A stretch of 64,000 nucleotides of DNA, taken from Alloprevotella rava (lineage in GTDB: Bacteria > Bacteroidota > Bacteroidia > Bacteroidales > Bacteroidaceae). This document shows positions 16,471-25,026 of this stretch, in pieces. The notes beneath the pieces were generated by a model that was not told where the DNA came from, did not search any database, and saw only the letters and a list, made by a program, of their open reading frames with translations. Position 1 is the first letter of the stretch, and every line of letters starts with the position of its first letter. The DNA is taken from positions 1 to 64,000 of the forward strand of contig NZ_JACICA010000002.1 in assembly GCF_014195585.1 (NCBI RefSeq), written 5' to 3'. Made by a program: the position numbers and the translations under genes.

Positions 16471-16528
16471 CACTCGTGGGGTGCGACGATACCCCACGAG
16501 TGACCTGCCGAGATACCCCACGGGTGGG
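16471..16528. repeat. Two adjacent palindromes with CACTCGTGGGGT / ACCCCACGAGTG arms
   Basis: CACTCGTGGGGT (16471-16482) pairs with ACCCCACGAGTG (16491-16502) around 8 bases. ACCCCAC-GG-GTGGGGT (16513-16528) is a second perfect palindrome. They sit about 80 bp before the RteC-like locus, and a related half (CCACGAGTGGGGTAT) occurs near 6871. They may be a terminator for the preceding gene or a protein-binding site. Confidence 0.5.
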
Positions 16529-16610
16529 GTGCAAAAGGCACGATTGCGGAACAAAAACGATAAATCAATTAACAGAAAACAGCAATGATAGAATATTAAC
16601 TCACAATATT

Positions 16611-16829
16611 ATGGAACGACTGACGCAATCACCCAAATTGGAGATAATCCTCTCCGCACAATCCCCCGAGGTATGTCGCGCCGCCGAGGACTTCCGCACG
16701 GAAATCCTTGCCATGAGCGAAACGGAGACCTCCCTGACAGCAACGTACCGCACATTGCGTTACACCGCCTGCCATCTACTTGCCCTGAACAGAACTTGTC
16801 GGAAGGGCAGCATGGCAGAAAAAAACTGA
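16611..16829 (+). CDS. N-terminal reading frame of the RteC-like locus
   Basis: 72 codons starting MERLTQSPKLEIILSAQSPE and ending ...GSMAEKN-stop. The stop codon follows directly after A_AAA_AAC in frame (16820-16826). A -1 shift at that heptamer would continue as ...AEKKLKELSDIVAIELELHD, joining it to the RteC-like domain. No separate family is recognised. It may be the N-terminal part of one 199-residue protein that is frameshifted by mutation or by programmed slippage, or a separate small gene. Confidence 0.45.
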   Translation: MERLTQSPKLEIILSAQSPEVCRAAEDFRTEILAMSETETSLTATYRTLRYTACHLLALNRTCRKGSMAEKN

Positions 16830-17209
16830 AAGAACTTTCGGACATCGTCGCCATCGAGCTGGAACTCCACGACATGCGTATCAAAGGGCTGCTGCCGACA
16901 GCGAACACCGTCCTTGCCTCTCCTGCCAAGAAGTTCCGCTGGACGGGAAAGGTCGTGGATTTGGTGGAACTGCTCTATGCTCTCGACACCTGCGACTGTA
17001 TTGACAACGGAGAAATCGGTGTGGAGGAACTGGCAGACGCTTTTTCCGACATCTTCGGCGTAGAAGTCAAGAACTGCTACAACGTCTATATGAACATGAA
17101 GCGCCGTAAGGACGACAGCCGCACCTATTTCCTTGACGAACTCCGGGAGAAACTCAACAAGCGGATGGTGGAAAGCGACCTGAAAGGCGGAAAATTCAAG
17201 AAACGGTAA
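16796..17209 (+). CDS. RteC-like regulator domain (frameshifted or slip-expressed)
   Basis: From about 16827 the frame encodes LKELSDIVAIELELHDMRIK, then KFRWTGKVVDLVELLYALDT, GEIGVEELADAFSDIFGVEV, RTYFLDELREKLNKRM. This is the C-terminal winged-helix-like pattern of RteC proteins, which in CTnDOT-type elements activate excision genes. No ATG in this frame gives a sensible N-terminus; a TTG at 16796 is the only near start, and the natural upstream partner is the preceding frame via a -1 shift. It has a basic C-terminus (GGKFKKR). It is evidence that the island derives from a conjugative transposon. Confidence 0.6.
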   Translation: MSEGQHGRKKLKELSDIVAIELELHDMRIKGLLPTANTVLASPAKKFRWTGKVVDLVELLYALDTCDCIDNGEIGVEELADAFSDIFGVEVKNCYNVYMNMKRRKDDSRTYFLDELREKLNKRMVESDLKGGKFKKR

Positions 17210-17349
17210 ATGAAACAAAGGGAGATACTCCAAACCAGGAATATCTCCCTTCATTTATTTTCTGCAACTATCGGTTGCAGAAGTTCTTCTAATCTCTCAA
17301 AATATAAATTGTAATTTCTCCAGCCCTCAGTTGGAGAAATTACCACCTC

Positions 17350-17718
17350 TTACCGAAATGCCCTTATTACCCGATACACAGCCCACAGACAGGTGAAAGG
17401 AGCGGTAAAAACTCCGATGATAACAAAGAGGAGGAGTTTGAAGATATAGTAAAATACCCACTGCCCGTTTGTTCCGGCAATCATTTTATAGGGAATGAAC
17501 TTTTCCACGAAGAGGTAGCCCGACCATATGGCCATCAGCACATATCCGAACAGACCTCTCATATCTTCAAAACCTTTGGTCGCCAAGAAATTCCATCTGA
17601 AACCTATGACAAACAAGGCGATGAGAAACAACAGGCTGAAGACGCTTCGCCACGCCTCGCTGCGTTTTCTTTTCTGAAAACAAGGTGTACAGGTGTACGT
17701 TGTCAAACAAAAGTGCAC
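17350..17718 (-). CDS. Small membrane protein at the island's right end
   Basis: 122 residues at most. The first dozen (MHFCLTTYTC) are encoded by the right inverted repeat, so the native start may be lost or lie further in. Three hydrophobic segments are visible (FSLLFLIALFVIGF, LFGYVLMAIWSGYLF, YIFKLLLFVIIGVFTAPFTCLWAV). I do not recognise the family. It probably sits in the inner membrane. Confidence 0.5.
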   Translation of the reverse strand: MHFCLTTYTCTPCFQKRKRSEAWRSVFSLLFLIALFVIGFRWNFLATKGFEDMRGLFGYVLMAIWSGYLFVEKFIPYKMIAGTNGQWVFYYIFKLLLFVIIGVFTAPFTCLWAVYRVIRAFR

Positions 17719-17746
17719 AACTTTACCTCCAATTAAGTTTGGGGTT
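17694..17746 (-). repeat. Right terminal inverted repeat of the 11.9-kb island
   Basis: Reverse complement of 5857-5909 with one mismatch. TGTACGTTGTCAAACAAA on the inner side, AAGTTTGGGGTT at the outer end. Confidence 0.85.
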
Positions 17747-17841
17747 TTAGTTAGAATTATTGAGGAAAAAGAAGTACTGCTTATCCCGAATTGGGGTTAC
17801 GCCAATACATCTATATCACACCCTATAAAAAACTGTTTTTC

Positions 17842-18006
17842 ATTGTCACGTTGTCACAGATAAACAAAACCTTCTGACAACCAAACACTTAAATGCGTGA
17901 CAACAATTTTCTTTCTCATTTTTGTTGTCACCGCGTTGTCACACACATAACACAAACGATTTCAACACTTTAACCATCGAGTGTGACAACGTGACGATGT
18001 GACAAC
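17842..18006. repeat. Family A nested palindrome, copy A1
   Basis: 8-mers in this order: ATTGTCAC-GTTGTCAC at 17842 and 17850; GTGACAAC at 17897; GTTGTCAC at 17924 and 17935; GTGACAAC at 17983; GTGACGAT at 17991; GTGACAAC at 17999. The outer arms can pair with each other and the inner arms form a second hairpin. The spacer sequence is unrelated to copies A2 and A3, yet the total length (165) is the same. Copy B2 follows 66 bp later. Confidence 0.8.
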
Positions 18007-18071
18007 ACAAAATCAAACTACAGGAGAAGCGTACCTCCACACCATTTCTACCTCCTTTCCTCCCACCCGCA

Positions 18072-18152
18072 AATACAATAAGGCTGCTGGCTGACAGAAT
18101 AAGGCTGTCGGCTGATATCCTTATTGCGTCAGCTGACACCCTTATTGTATTT
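18072..18152. repeat. Family B repeat, copy B2 (linked to A1)
   Basis: ACAATAAGGCTGCTGGCTGAC, GAATAAGGCTGTCGGCTGAT, then inverted ATCCTTATTGCGTCAGCTGAC and ACCCTTATTGTATTTACG. It lies between the membrane-protein gene and the 3' end of the DUF389 gene. A 13-bp conserved box (GGAGAAGCGTACC type) lies between A1 and B2. Confidence 0.85.
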
Positions 18153-18329
18153 ACGCTGCCACTCATCTTGCTCTTCTGAACTACTTTTTCATACTCTCCC
18201 ACTGATTGAAACATCCATCATCGTGCATAGCTTCTCAAAGAAAATAGTCAAATTTAGAACGGAAAAACAACAAATAATTAGTTTGCTGTTCAAAATTTGA
18301 CTACTCTGAAGTCACGAACATACCAAAAG

Positions 18330-18368
18330 AAAGAGCTTCCCTTATTCATTCACAGAGGGAAGCTCTTT
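18330..18368 (-). terminator. Terminator of the DUF389 gene
   Basis: 13-bp perfect stem AAAGAGCTTCCCT (18330-18342) with AGGGAAGCTCTTT (18356-18368), just past the stop codon on the minus strand and followed there by CTTTTGG. Confidence 0.7.
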
Positions 18369-18389
18369 TAGGATTTAGCAAAGCAAAAA

Positions 18390-19742
18390 CTAAAAGGAGG
18401 TTACTATGACGCGCAAACTATCCGATTTAGTTCGTGCTTTTAGCCATTCTTGCAATCGCTGACGATCTGGAGAGCTAAGAGCGCGCGGACAATTCACTAC
18501 GGCCATAACATATTCTTGACTGGTAGCGGTATCGGTCTTCGCTTCTATCACACGAGAGATACTGATACTCTTTGCCGAGGGGCACACAGCTTTGAGTTCG
18601 GTGCGAACCTCTTTGGTGAGTGTTGCATATTGTTGGTAGGCGTTGAGTTGTTGCTCTACCTCTCCAAGTTGTGCAGCTTGCTCTATCATTTTTTGCTGAC
18701 TGGCCTGCGCATTTCCAACTATATAGCTGTGTTGCTGATTGGCAAGAAGCAAACTGTCCGATTGTGAACCTTGAATGATATGCAGCTTATAGTCTTCGAG
18801 ATTATAAGATTCCAGCATTTTTTCTGCTTTTGCTATTTCCTCTTTCGAAATAATTTTCCCCACAGCCACAATGTTCAGCGTCTTGCGCTTTGTATCGAAA
18901 TTTTGGGAGATGATATGCGTACCTTTGAAAGCGAGTTCGTTGCGAACAAAACGGTTACTGTTGTTTTCCAACACGCTTTGTCGGATAATCTGTACTGTGA
19001 TATAAGCTGCGGGAAGCATTGTGAGTACCACGATTCCGATGATGTAGCGCTTCACAGTGACCATACGTGCTGCATCAATGAATTGTTTTTGCTTGAAACG
19101 CAACATACGCACGCCCACAAAAGTGGCTAAGGTAATGAAAACAGTGTTGATAAAAAAGAGATAAAACGCCCCGAAGAAGAAACTCGGTTCGCCCATAGCA
19201 AGTCCGTAACCTGCAGTGCAGAGAGGCGGCATAAGGGCTGTTGCAATTGCCACCCCTGGAATGACATTTCCGCTTCCACGCGTTGAGAGGGCCAAGATAC
19301 CTGCCGCGCCACCACAAAGAGCTATCAGCACATCGTAGAGCGTTGGCGATGTGCGTGCTAAGAGTTCCGACTGCGCTTCGGTGAGTGGTGTTATAAGAAA
19401 ATAGAGTGTGGCGGTCAATACGCTAATGCCCGTTGCCACAAGATAATTCTTGATTGACCGCTTCAGCAGAGCCAAATCACTAATACCGATTCCTAATCCC
19501 ATTCCAACAATGGGACCCATCAGGGGAGAGATAAGCATCGCACCAATGATTACTGCGGTGGAGTTCACATTCAGTCCTAAAGAAGCTATGAAGATGGCAA
19601 AGACCAATACCCAAAGATTGGCGCCATGAAAAGTAACTCCACTACTGATTTGCTCTATCGTTTTGGCTTCGGCTTCTTTATCGGGCAGTGCGTTAAAGTA
19701 TCCTTTCACTACCTGCCACAATGTTTTTTCATTATTTCCCAT
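18390..19742 (-). CDS. DUF389-family integral membrane protein
   Basis: A 450-residue protein of the DUF389 (TIGR00341-type) family; its role is not known. Residues 35-245 contain about six membrane spans with the family phrases NSTAVIIGAMLISPLMGPIVGMGLGI and AIATALMPPLCTAGYGLA. The second half (about 250-450) is soluble, with a GxI-type alternating beta/alpha pattern and a glutamine-rich helix (QASQQKMIEQAAQLGEVEQQLNAYQQ), probably outside the membrane. It stands alone, separated by a terminator from speA upstream. Confidence 0.85.
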   Translation of the reverse strand: MGNNEKTLWQVVKGYFNALPDKEAEAKTIEQISSGVTFHGANLWVLVFAIFIASLGLNVNSTAVIIGAMLISPLMGPIVGMGLGIGISDLALLKRSIKNYLVATGISVLTATLYFLITPLTEAQSELLARTSPTLYDVLIALCGGAAGILALSTRGSGNVIPGVAIATALMPPLCTAGYGLAMGEPSFFFGAFYLFFINTVFITLATFVGVRMLRFKQKQFIDAARMVTVKRYIIGIVVLTMLPAAYITVQIIRQSVLENNSNRFVRNELAFKGTHIISQNFDTKRKTLNIVAVGKIISKEEIAKAEKMLESYNLEDYKLHIIQGSQSDSLLLANQQHSYIVGNAQASQQKMIEQAAQLGEVEQQLNAYQQYATLTKEVRTELKAVCPSAKSISISRVIEAKTDTATSQEYVMAVVNCPRALSSPDRQRLQEWLKARTKSDSLRVIVTSF

Positions 19743-19843
19743 TTTTGTTGCGTATTATGTGTTTGCAAAATAGAATGGGCGCAAAGATAATATATTTATC
19801 GATAATGAAATTAAAGTGTGATTCCTTTGTTAGAACAAACAAA

Positions 19844-19882
19844 ATCGGCGAACAGAATTCTTTGCTGATTTTGTTCGCCGAT
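19844..19882 (-). terminator. Terminator of the topA-aroK-speA operon
   Basis: 11-bp perfect stem ATCGGCGAACA / TGTTCGCCGAT with a 17-base loop. On the minus strand it is followed by TTTTGTTTGTT, 23 bases past the speA stop. Confidence 0.8.
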
Positions 19883-19904
19883 ATGAGTATAAAGATGAGA
19901 GGGA

Positions 19905-21797
19905 TTATTCCAAATAGGTGTAGCCATAGAGACCTGCACGATAGTTGGAGATAAACTCTTTGCCTTCTTCCGTAGTGATTTTTTCTTCGGCAACAGCCTT
20001 GCTCACCCAGCTCTCCAAGCGGCGAACGAGACGCTTGGGGTCGTATTGTACATACTCCAGCACATCGGCCACTGTTTCTCCATCAATGGTTTTATCAATG
20101 GTATAACCGTCATCATTAACACTGATATGGACGGCATTGGTGTCTCCGAAGAGATTGTGCATATTACCTAAAATCTCCTGATAAGCTCCCACAAGGAAAA
20201 CGCCTATATAGTAGTGCTTACCATTACGGATTGCGTGGAGCGGCAGATAGGTCTTTTGATGACCATTGTTAACGTAAGTTCCCACTTTTCCGTCTGAGTC
20301 GCAGGTGATGTCCTGAAGGGTCGCGTTGCGCGAGGGACGCTCATCGAGTCGATCAATAGGCATAATAGGGAAGATTTGATCCAGCGCCCAACTGTCGGGC
20401 ATCGACTGGAAGAGAGAGAAGTTGCAGAAGTATTTGTCTGCAATGCGCTTATCAATATCGCGAAGCTCATCTGGAACATGCTTTTGATGGTGGACGAGCT
20501 CTGTCACCTCATGAGTGATGCTCCAATAAATACTCTCAATCTGCGCTCTCGTCTTGAGATCTATCATACCCATACGGAAGAGGTCAAGGGCTTCTTCACG
20601 GATGTCCTCCGCATCGTGCCAATCTTCCAGCATTGAGCGGGGCGATAGCTTTTCCCAAATCTCATTTAAGTCCTTAACGAGCTGATGATCCGATTCAGAA
20701 ATTTCAAAATCATCAGGCATCATCGTTGGATGTACGCTTTCGAGCACATCGAGAATGAGCACACTGTGATGCGCCGTCAAGCTGCGTCCGCCTTCTGTAA
20801 TGAGGTTGGGATGAGGGATATTATTCTTATTGGCAGCATCCACAAAGGTGTAGACGCAGTCATTAACATATTCTTGAATAGAATAGTTCACCGAACTCTC
20901 TGAATTGGACGAGCGCGTACCATCATAGTCGACACCGAGACCGCCACCGCAATCCACAAACTGTATATCGAAGCCCAAATTGCGCAATTGAACGTAGAAC
21001 TGAGAAGCCTCACGCAAAGCTGTAGAGATACGGCGTATCTTCGTAATCTGACTACCGATGTGGAAATGGATAAGTTTCAAGCAGTCGCGCATCTCCATTT
21101 TGTCGAGCAGTTCGAGCGCTTCGAGCAACTCGGCAGAAGAGAGGCCAAACTTAGAAGCATCGCCGCCGCTTTCTTCCCATTTACCCGCACCGCTGGAAGC
21201 CAACTTGATGCGGATACCTATATTGGGGCGAACACCCAGCTTCTGGGCTGTTTTGGCGATAATTTCCAATTCGGGCAACTTCTCAATAACGAGAAAGATA
21301 CGCTTCCCCATCTTTTGAGCCAGCAGAGCCAACTCGATATAGTTTTGATCCTTATGGCCGTTGCAAATAATGAGGCTGTCGGAGTCCATATTAGTAGCAA
21401 CGACGGCGTGAAGTTCTGGCTTTGAACCTGCCTCCAATCCGAGGTTATACTTCTTACCGTGGCTGATGATTTCCTCCACGACGGGGCGCATCTGATTCAC
21501 CTTAATGGGGAAAATGATAAAGTGTTCGGCTTGGAAGTCGTACTCCTTTGCGGCGATATTGAAACATTCGGACGTTTTCTCAATACGATTGTCCAAAATA
21601 TCAGGAAAACGCAACAAGACAGGAGCTGTAATATCGCGCTCATTCAGATCGTCGACCACTTCCTTTAAGTCGATTTTCACGCCGTTCTTACGTGGTGAAA
21701 CGTAGGCGTGACCTTTATCGTTGATTCCGAAGTAACTCACTCCCCAGCCTTTGATGCCGTAGAGTTCTTCCGAGTCTTCAATTCTCCATTTCTTCAT
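19905..21797 (-). CDS. speA: Biosynthetic arginine decarboxylase
   Basis: PLP-dependent (alanine-racemase fold) decarboxylase converting arginine to agmatine, the first step of a spermidine route. The product is 630 residues, the usual SpeA length. The PLP lysine is in FPIKVNQM near residue 98, with LGLEAGSKPEL, HFHIGSQ, the phosphate-binding DCGGGLGVDYDG near 280, ITEGGRSLTAHHSV near 335 and the C-terminal substrate loop ITCDSDGKVGTYV near 505. It starts 30 bp after aroK and ends in a strong terminator, so it is the last gene of the topA-aroK-speA transcript. Confidence 0.95.
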   Translation of the reverse strand: MKKWRIEDSEELYGIKGWGVSYFGINDKGHAYVSPRKNGVKIDLKEVVDDLNERDITAPVLLRFPDILDNRIEKTSECFNIAAKEYDFQAEHFIIFPIKVNQMRPVVEEIISHGKKYNLGLEAGSKPELHAVVATNMDSDSLIICNGHKDQNYIELALLAQKMGKRIFLVIEKLPELEIIAKTAQKLGVRPNIGIRIKLASSGAGKWEESGGDASKFGLSSAELLEALELLDKMEMRDCLKLIHFHIGSQITKIRRISTALREASQFYVQLRNLGFDIQFVDCGGGLGVDYDGTRSSNSESSVNYSIQEYVNDCVYTFVDAANKNNIPHPNLITEGGRSLTAHHSVLILDVLESVHPTMMPDDFEISESDHQLVKDLNEIWEKLSPRSMLEDWHDAEDIREEALDLFRMGMIDLKTRAQIESIYWSITHEVTELVHHQKHVPDELRDIDKRIADKYFCNFSLFQSMPDSWALDQIFPIMPIDRLDERPSRNATLQDITCDSDGKVGTYVNNGHQKTYLPLHAIRNGKHYYIGVFLVGAYQEILGNMHNLFGDTNAVHISVNDDGYTIDKTIDGETVADVLEYVQYDPKRLVRRLESWVSKAVAEEKITTEEGKEFISNYRAGLYGYTYLE

Positions 21798-21827
21798 TCT
21801 TTCGGTAGAGTATAGTATGTTTTGTTC

Positions 21828-22352
21828 TTATTTGATTTCTGTTTCTATGAGTTCCACTAAGCGATTGATCTTTTCGGCTGAGTCGAGCACATCGACATCA
21901 ACCACGTGGCGAGCGCGGAGGTAGAAATCCTCGCGCATCTTTAGCTGATCTGTCACAAACGCTTGCAGCTCCTCGGGCGTCATTCCTTCCAACAAGGGGC
22001 GCTTCCCTTTGCTTATTTTTAGGTGGGAGAGAATGGTTTCGGGAGAGGCTTTGAGATAGATCACCTCTGCTGCCTGGTTCATGTAGTCGATGTTATCGAA
22101 GAAGCAGGGCGTGCCGCCTCCACAACTCACTACGACGTTCTCAAATTCGGCCACTTCGTGGAGCATATTGCGCTCTTTCTTACGAAACGCTTCCTCACCT
22201 TCTTCTGCAAAAATTTGAGGAACACGTTTGCGGAAGCGTTCTTCGATGTACCAATCAAGGTCGTAGAACATCTGCCCACGGCGCTTAGCCAATTCTTTGC
22301 CTATTGTGGTCTTCCCGACACACATATAGCCAATGAGGATAATGGCTTTCAT
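21828..22352 (-). CDS. aroK: Shikimate kinase
   Basis: Phosphorylates shikimate at O3 with ATP in chorismate synthesis. 174 residues. Walker A GYMCVGKTTIGKEL, the shikimate/Mg-binding DLDWYIEERF (D-x-D variant), SCGGGTPCF and the lid arginine region KGKRPLLEG are all present. Its ATG overlaps the topA stop by four bases (ATGA), so the two are translationally coupled. Confidence 0.94.
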   Translation of the reverse strand: MKAIILIGYMCVGKTTIGKELAKRRGQMFYDLDWYIEERFRKRVPQIFAEEGEEAFRKKERNMLHEVAEFENVVVSCGGGTPCFFDNIDYMNQAAEVIYLKASPETILSHLKISKGKRPLLEGMTPEELQAFVTDQLKMREDFYLRARHVVDVDVLDSAEKINRLVELIETEIK

Positions 22353-24679
22353 CGACGCGTGCGGCGAGAGGTGGTTTTTGCAGGCTTGCTGCTTTCGGCT
22401 TCGATGATTTTCTTACAATCTTCCAGCGTGAGTTTAGCAGCCGTTTCGTGCTGCGCCTTGGGGATTTTATAGTTCTTACCCTCAAACTTGATAAAAGGAC
22501 CGAACCGCCCGTTCAACACCTCGATACCTTCGGCTTCAAACGTCAGAATATGGCGTTTTGCCTCGTCCTCGCGCTTCTCTTGTATGATTTCGATGGCGCG
22601 CTCCAAGGTAACATCGAGAGGATCTTCTCCTTTGGGGATGGAAGAGAATTTTTTGTTGTGAAGCACATAAGGTCCGAAACGACCCGTATTGACAACAACG
22701 GGACTATCTTCAAACTCGCCCAAAGTGCGCGGGAGCTTAAAGAGATCCAGTGCTTCTTCGAGCGTAATCGTCTCTATGCTTTGATCGGCATGGAGAGAAG
22801 CAAAGAGCGGTTTCTCGCTTTCGTCCGCCGTACCTAACTGAACCATCGGGCCGAAACGACCAATTTTCACGCTGATAGTTTTTCCCGTTTTGGGATCAAT
22901 GCCGAGTTCGCGTTCACCCACTTTATGCTCGGTTTTCTCATTGAGAATCTTCTCCACTTGCGGTTCGAAGCTTGCGTAGAAGTTGCGCATCAGTTCGTGC
23001 CAGTTCTCCTTTCCTTCAGCCACATTGTCGAAATCTTTTTCCACTTTGGCTGTAAAGTTATAATCCATAATTTCGGGGAAGAACTGTGTAAGAAAATCGT
23101 TCACAACGAGACCTATATCCGTTGGGAATAGCTTCTTCTTCTCAGAGCCGAACGTTTCTTGCGGATTCGATTCGCTGATGCGATTATCTTTCAGCTTGAG
23201 CACGTTGACTTTGCGCTTATTGCCCGTCTTATCGCCTTTGGCAACATATTCGCGCTGCTGTATGGTGGAAATAGTCGGAGCATAGGTAGAAGGGCGTCCG
23301 ATACCAAGTTCTTCGAGCTTGTGTACGAGCGATGCTTCATTGTAGCGAAGCGGGGCAGAAGTGAAACGCTCTTGCGCAACAATTTCTTGGCGTTTCAGCA
23401 CATCGCCCTCACTCATTTTCGGAAGCAGATGTTCTTCGTCTTCATTGTTATCTTCATCGTGGCTCTCACGATAAACGCGGAGGAAACCATCAAACTTCAC
23501 CACCTCGCCCGTCGAAACAAAATTCTCGCCCGCCTGGGTGCTGATACTGATTTCAACCGTTGTTTTCTCCAGTTCGGCATCGGCCATTTGGCAAGCAATA
23601 GTACGCTTCCAAATGAGACTATAGAGACGTTTCTCTTGTGCTGTACCCGTAATCTCCTCGTTGTCCATGTGTGTAGGACGAATGGCCTCATGGGCTTCCT
23701 GCGCTCCCTTAGCACTGGTATGGTAAGTGCGGCGTTTGTGGTATTCTTTACCCGCCATCGCCTCAATCACTGGACCGCAAGTGTTCAAACACAAGTCGCT
23801 CAGATTCATAGAGTCGGTACGCATATAGGTGATAAGACCGCGTTCATAAAGGCCTTGTGCCACGCGCATCGTTTGCGCAACGGGGAATCCAAGTTTGCGC
23901 GCTGCGTCCTGTTGCAGCGTTGAAGTGGTGAAAGGTGGAGCCGGTGTGCGCTTTGTGGGACGAGTTGTGATGCTGTCAATGCGGAATTCGGCAGATTTGC
24001 AGCTCTCCAAGAAAGCATGTGCTTCTTCTTTTGTATTGAAATGACTGCGAAGCGTCGCTTTTAAGCTCGCTCCATCAGGCAGTTCAAACAAAGCACTAAC
24101 AGCATAACTGGCGTGCGTCTCAAAATTTTGTATCTCACGCTCACGCTCTACAATCAGGCGAACAGCAACACTCTGCACACGACCAGCAGAAAGACTCGGA
24201 CGTACTTTTCGCCAAAGAACAGGAGAAAGTTTGAAACCCACCAAGCGGTCGAGCACGCGGCGCGCCTGCTGAGCATCAACAAGGTTGAGATCAACATTAC
24301 GCGGATGTTCGAGAGCGTTGAGTATGGCAGATTTCGTGATTTCGTGGAACACAATACGGTTGGCTTTCTTCGGATCAAGTTCCAGAATCTCTGCCAAATG
24401 CCAACTGATGGCCTCTCCCTCGCGGTCCTCATCGGATGCAAGCCAGATGGTTTCGGCCTTTTTGGCTTGAGCGCGAAGCTCTTTAACGATGTTTTTCTTA
24501 TCAGCAGGGATTTCGTATTGTGGCTCGAAACTTTTTAAGTCAACTCCGAAATTTTTCTTCTTCAAATCGCGAATGTGTCCAAAGCTGGACATCACCTTAA
24601 AGTCCTTTCCGAGAAAGCGTTCTATTGTTTTTGCTTTTGCAGGGGACTCAACGATAACTAAGTTTTTGGGGTCTGACAT
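22349..24679 (-). CDS. topA: DNA topoisomerase I
   Basis: Type IA topoisomerase of 776 residues that relaxes negative supercoils. N-terminal Toprim domain (LVIVESPAKAKTIERFLGKD, DREGEAISWHL), catalytic Tyr in GLITYMRTDSMNLS near residue 292, then NPQETF and ELGIGRPSTYAPTISTIQ. The C-terminus carries no cysteine zinc fingers. It has repeats of the type VNxGRFGPYVxxxxxFxSIPKGEDP (about 590-760), as in other Bacteroidetes, and ends in a basic TSRRTRR tail. First gene of the operon; a -7 box lies 28 bases upstream. Confidence 0.96.
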   Translation of the reverse strand: MSDPKNLVIVESPAKAKTIERFLGKDFKVMSSFGHIRDLKKKNFGVDLKSFEPQYEIPADKKNIVKELRAQAKKAETIWLASDEDREGEAISWHLAEILELDPKKANRIVFHEITKSAILNALEHPRNVDLNLVDAQQARRVLDRLVGFKLSPVLWRKVRPSLSAGRVQSVAVRLIVEREREIQNFETHASYAVSALFELPDGASLKATLRSHFNTKEEAHAFLESCKSAEFRIDSITTRPTKRTPAPPFTTSTLQQDAARKLGFPVAQTMRVAQGLYERGLITYMRTDSMNLSDLCLNTCGPVIEAMAGKEYHKRRTYHTSAKGAQEAHEAIRPTHMDNEEITGTAQEKRLYSLIWKRTIACQMADAELEKTTVEISISTQAGENFVSTGEVVKFDGFLRVYRESHDEDNNEDEEHLLPKMSEGDVLKRQEIVAQERFTSAPLRYNEASLVHKLEELGIGRPSTYAPTISTIQQREYVAKGDKTGNKRKVNVLKLKDNRISESNPQETFGSEKKKLFPTDIGLVVNDFLTQFFPEIMDYNFTAKVEKDFDNVAEGKENWHELMRNFYASFEPQVEKILNEKTEHKVGERELGIDPKTGKTISVKIGRFGPMVQLGTADESEKPLFASLHADQSIETITLEEALDLFKLPRTLGEFEDSPVVVNTGRFGPYVLHNKKFSSIPKGEDPLDVTLERAIEIIQEKREDEAKRHILTFEAEGIEVLNGRFGPFIKFEGKNYKIPKAQHETAAKLTLEDCKKIIEAESSKPAKTTSRRTRR

Positions 24680-24706
24680 GTTGCGCTATTTATTTTTTTT
24701 CGGGCG

Positions 24707-24714
24707 CAAAATTA
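24707..24714 (-). promoter_or_regulatory. -7 box of the topA operon promoter
   Basis: Minus strand TAATTTTG matches TAnnTTTG. Confidence 0.55.
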
Positions 24715-25026
24715 GTGCTATTTTTCTGAACCACACCTTAAATATAGGAAAAAGTAGAAGAACACCCCGACTCTCAACAAGTTCCAGGCCTGCAGAAGTG
24801 AAAAGCCAGAAGCACACTTTTCGGTAACAAATTATTACAAAAACAAAACTCATAAAAAAGAAAGCATCAACCCTATACCTTTCCAACTATAGAAATCGTT
24901 TTCTTTAACCACTTCGAAACAAAAGACTGAAAGATAATACTAAAAAAAACTGCTGGAAACGGTGTTGCACTTCAAGCATTGAAGGAATATTCCTTCCTCT
25001 CTCCTACCAGAAAAATTCTGTTTTTT

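Larger units (their letters stand above)
5857..17746. mobile_element. 11.9-kb accessory island bounded by 53-bp inverted repeats
   Basis: The inverted repeats bracket nine genes that look like a piece of a Bacteroidetes conjugative element: a truncated DUF4099/DUF3945 gene, a hybrid regulator, a DUF4143 ATPase, an envelope operon, an RteC-like gene and a small membrane protein. No integrase, relaxase, tra gene or transposase lies between the repeats, so it cannot move by itself as seen here. The outer ends read ...TTGGGGTT on both sides. I saw no target-site duplication. It could be a passenger cassette mobilised in trans, or an island remodelled by recombination between two oppositely oriented IS ends. 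Confidence 0.6.

Noticed and set aside
5857-17746. Complete integrative conjugative element
   Set aside because: No integrase, relaxase, coupling protein or tra genes lie inside; only fragments of such an element.
17842-18006. CRISPR array, because of repeated GTTGTCAC/GTGACAAC words
   Set aside because: Words are 8 bp, in both orientations and at uneven spacing; no cas genes and no uniform repeats or spacers.
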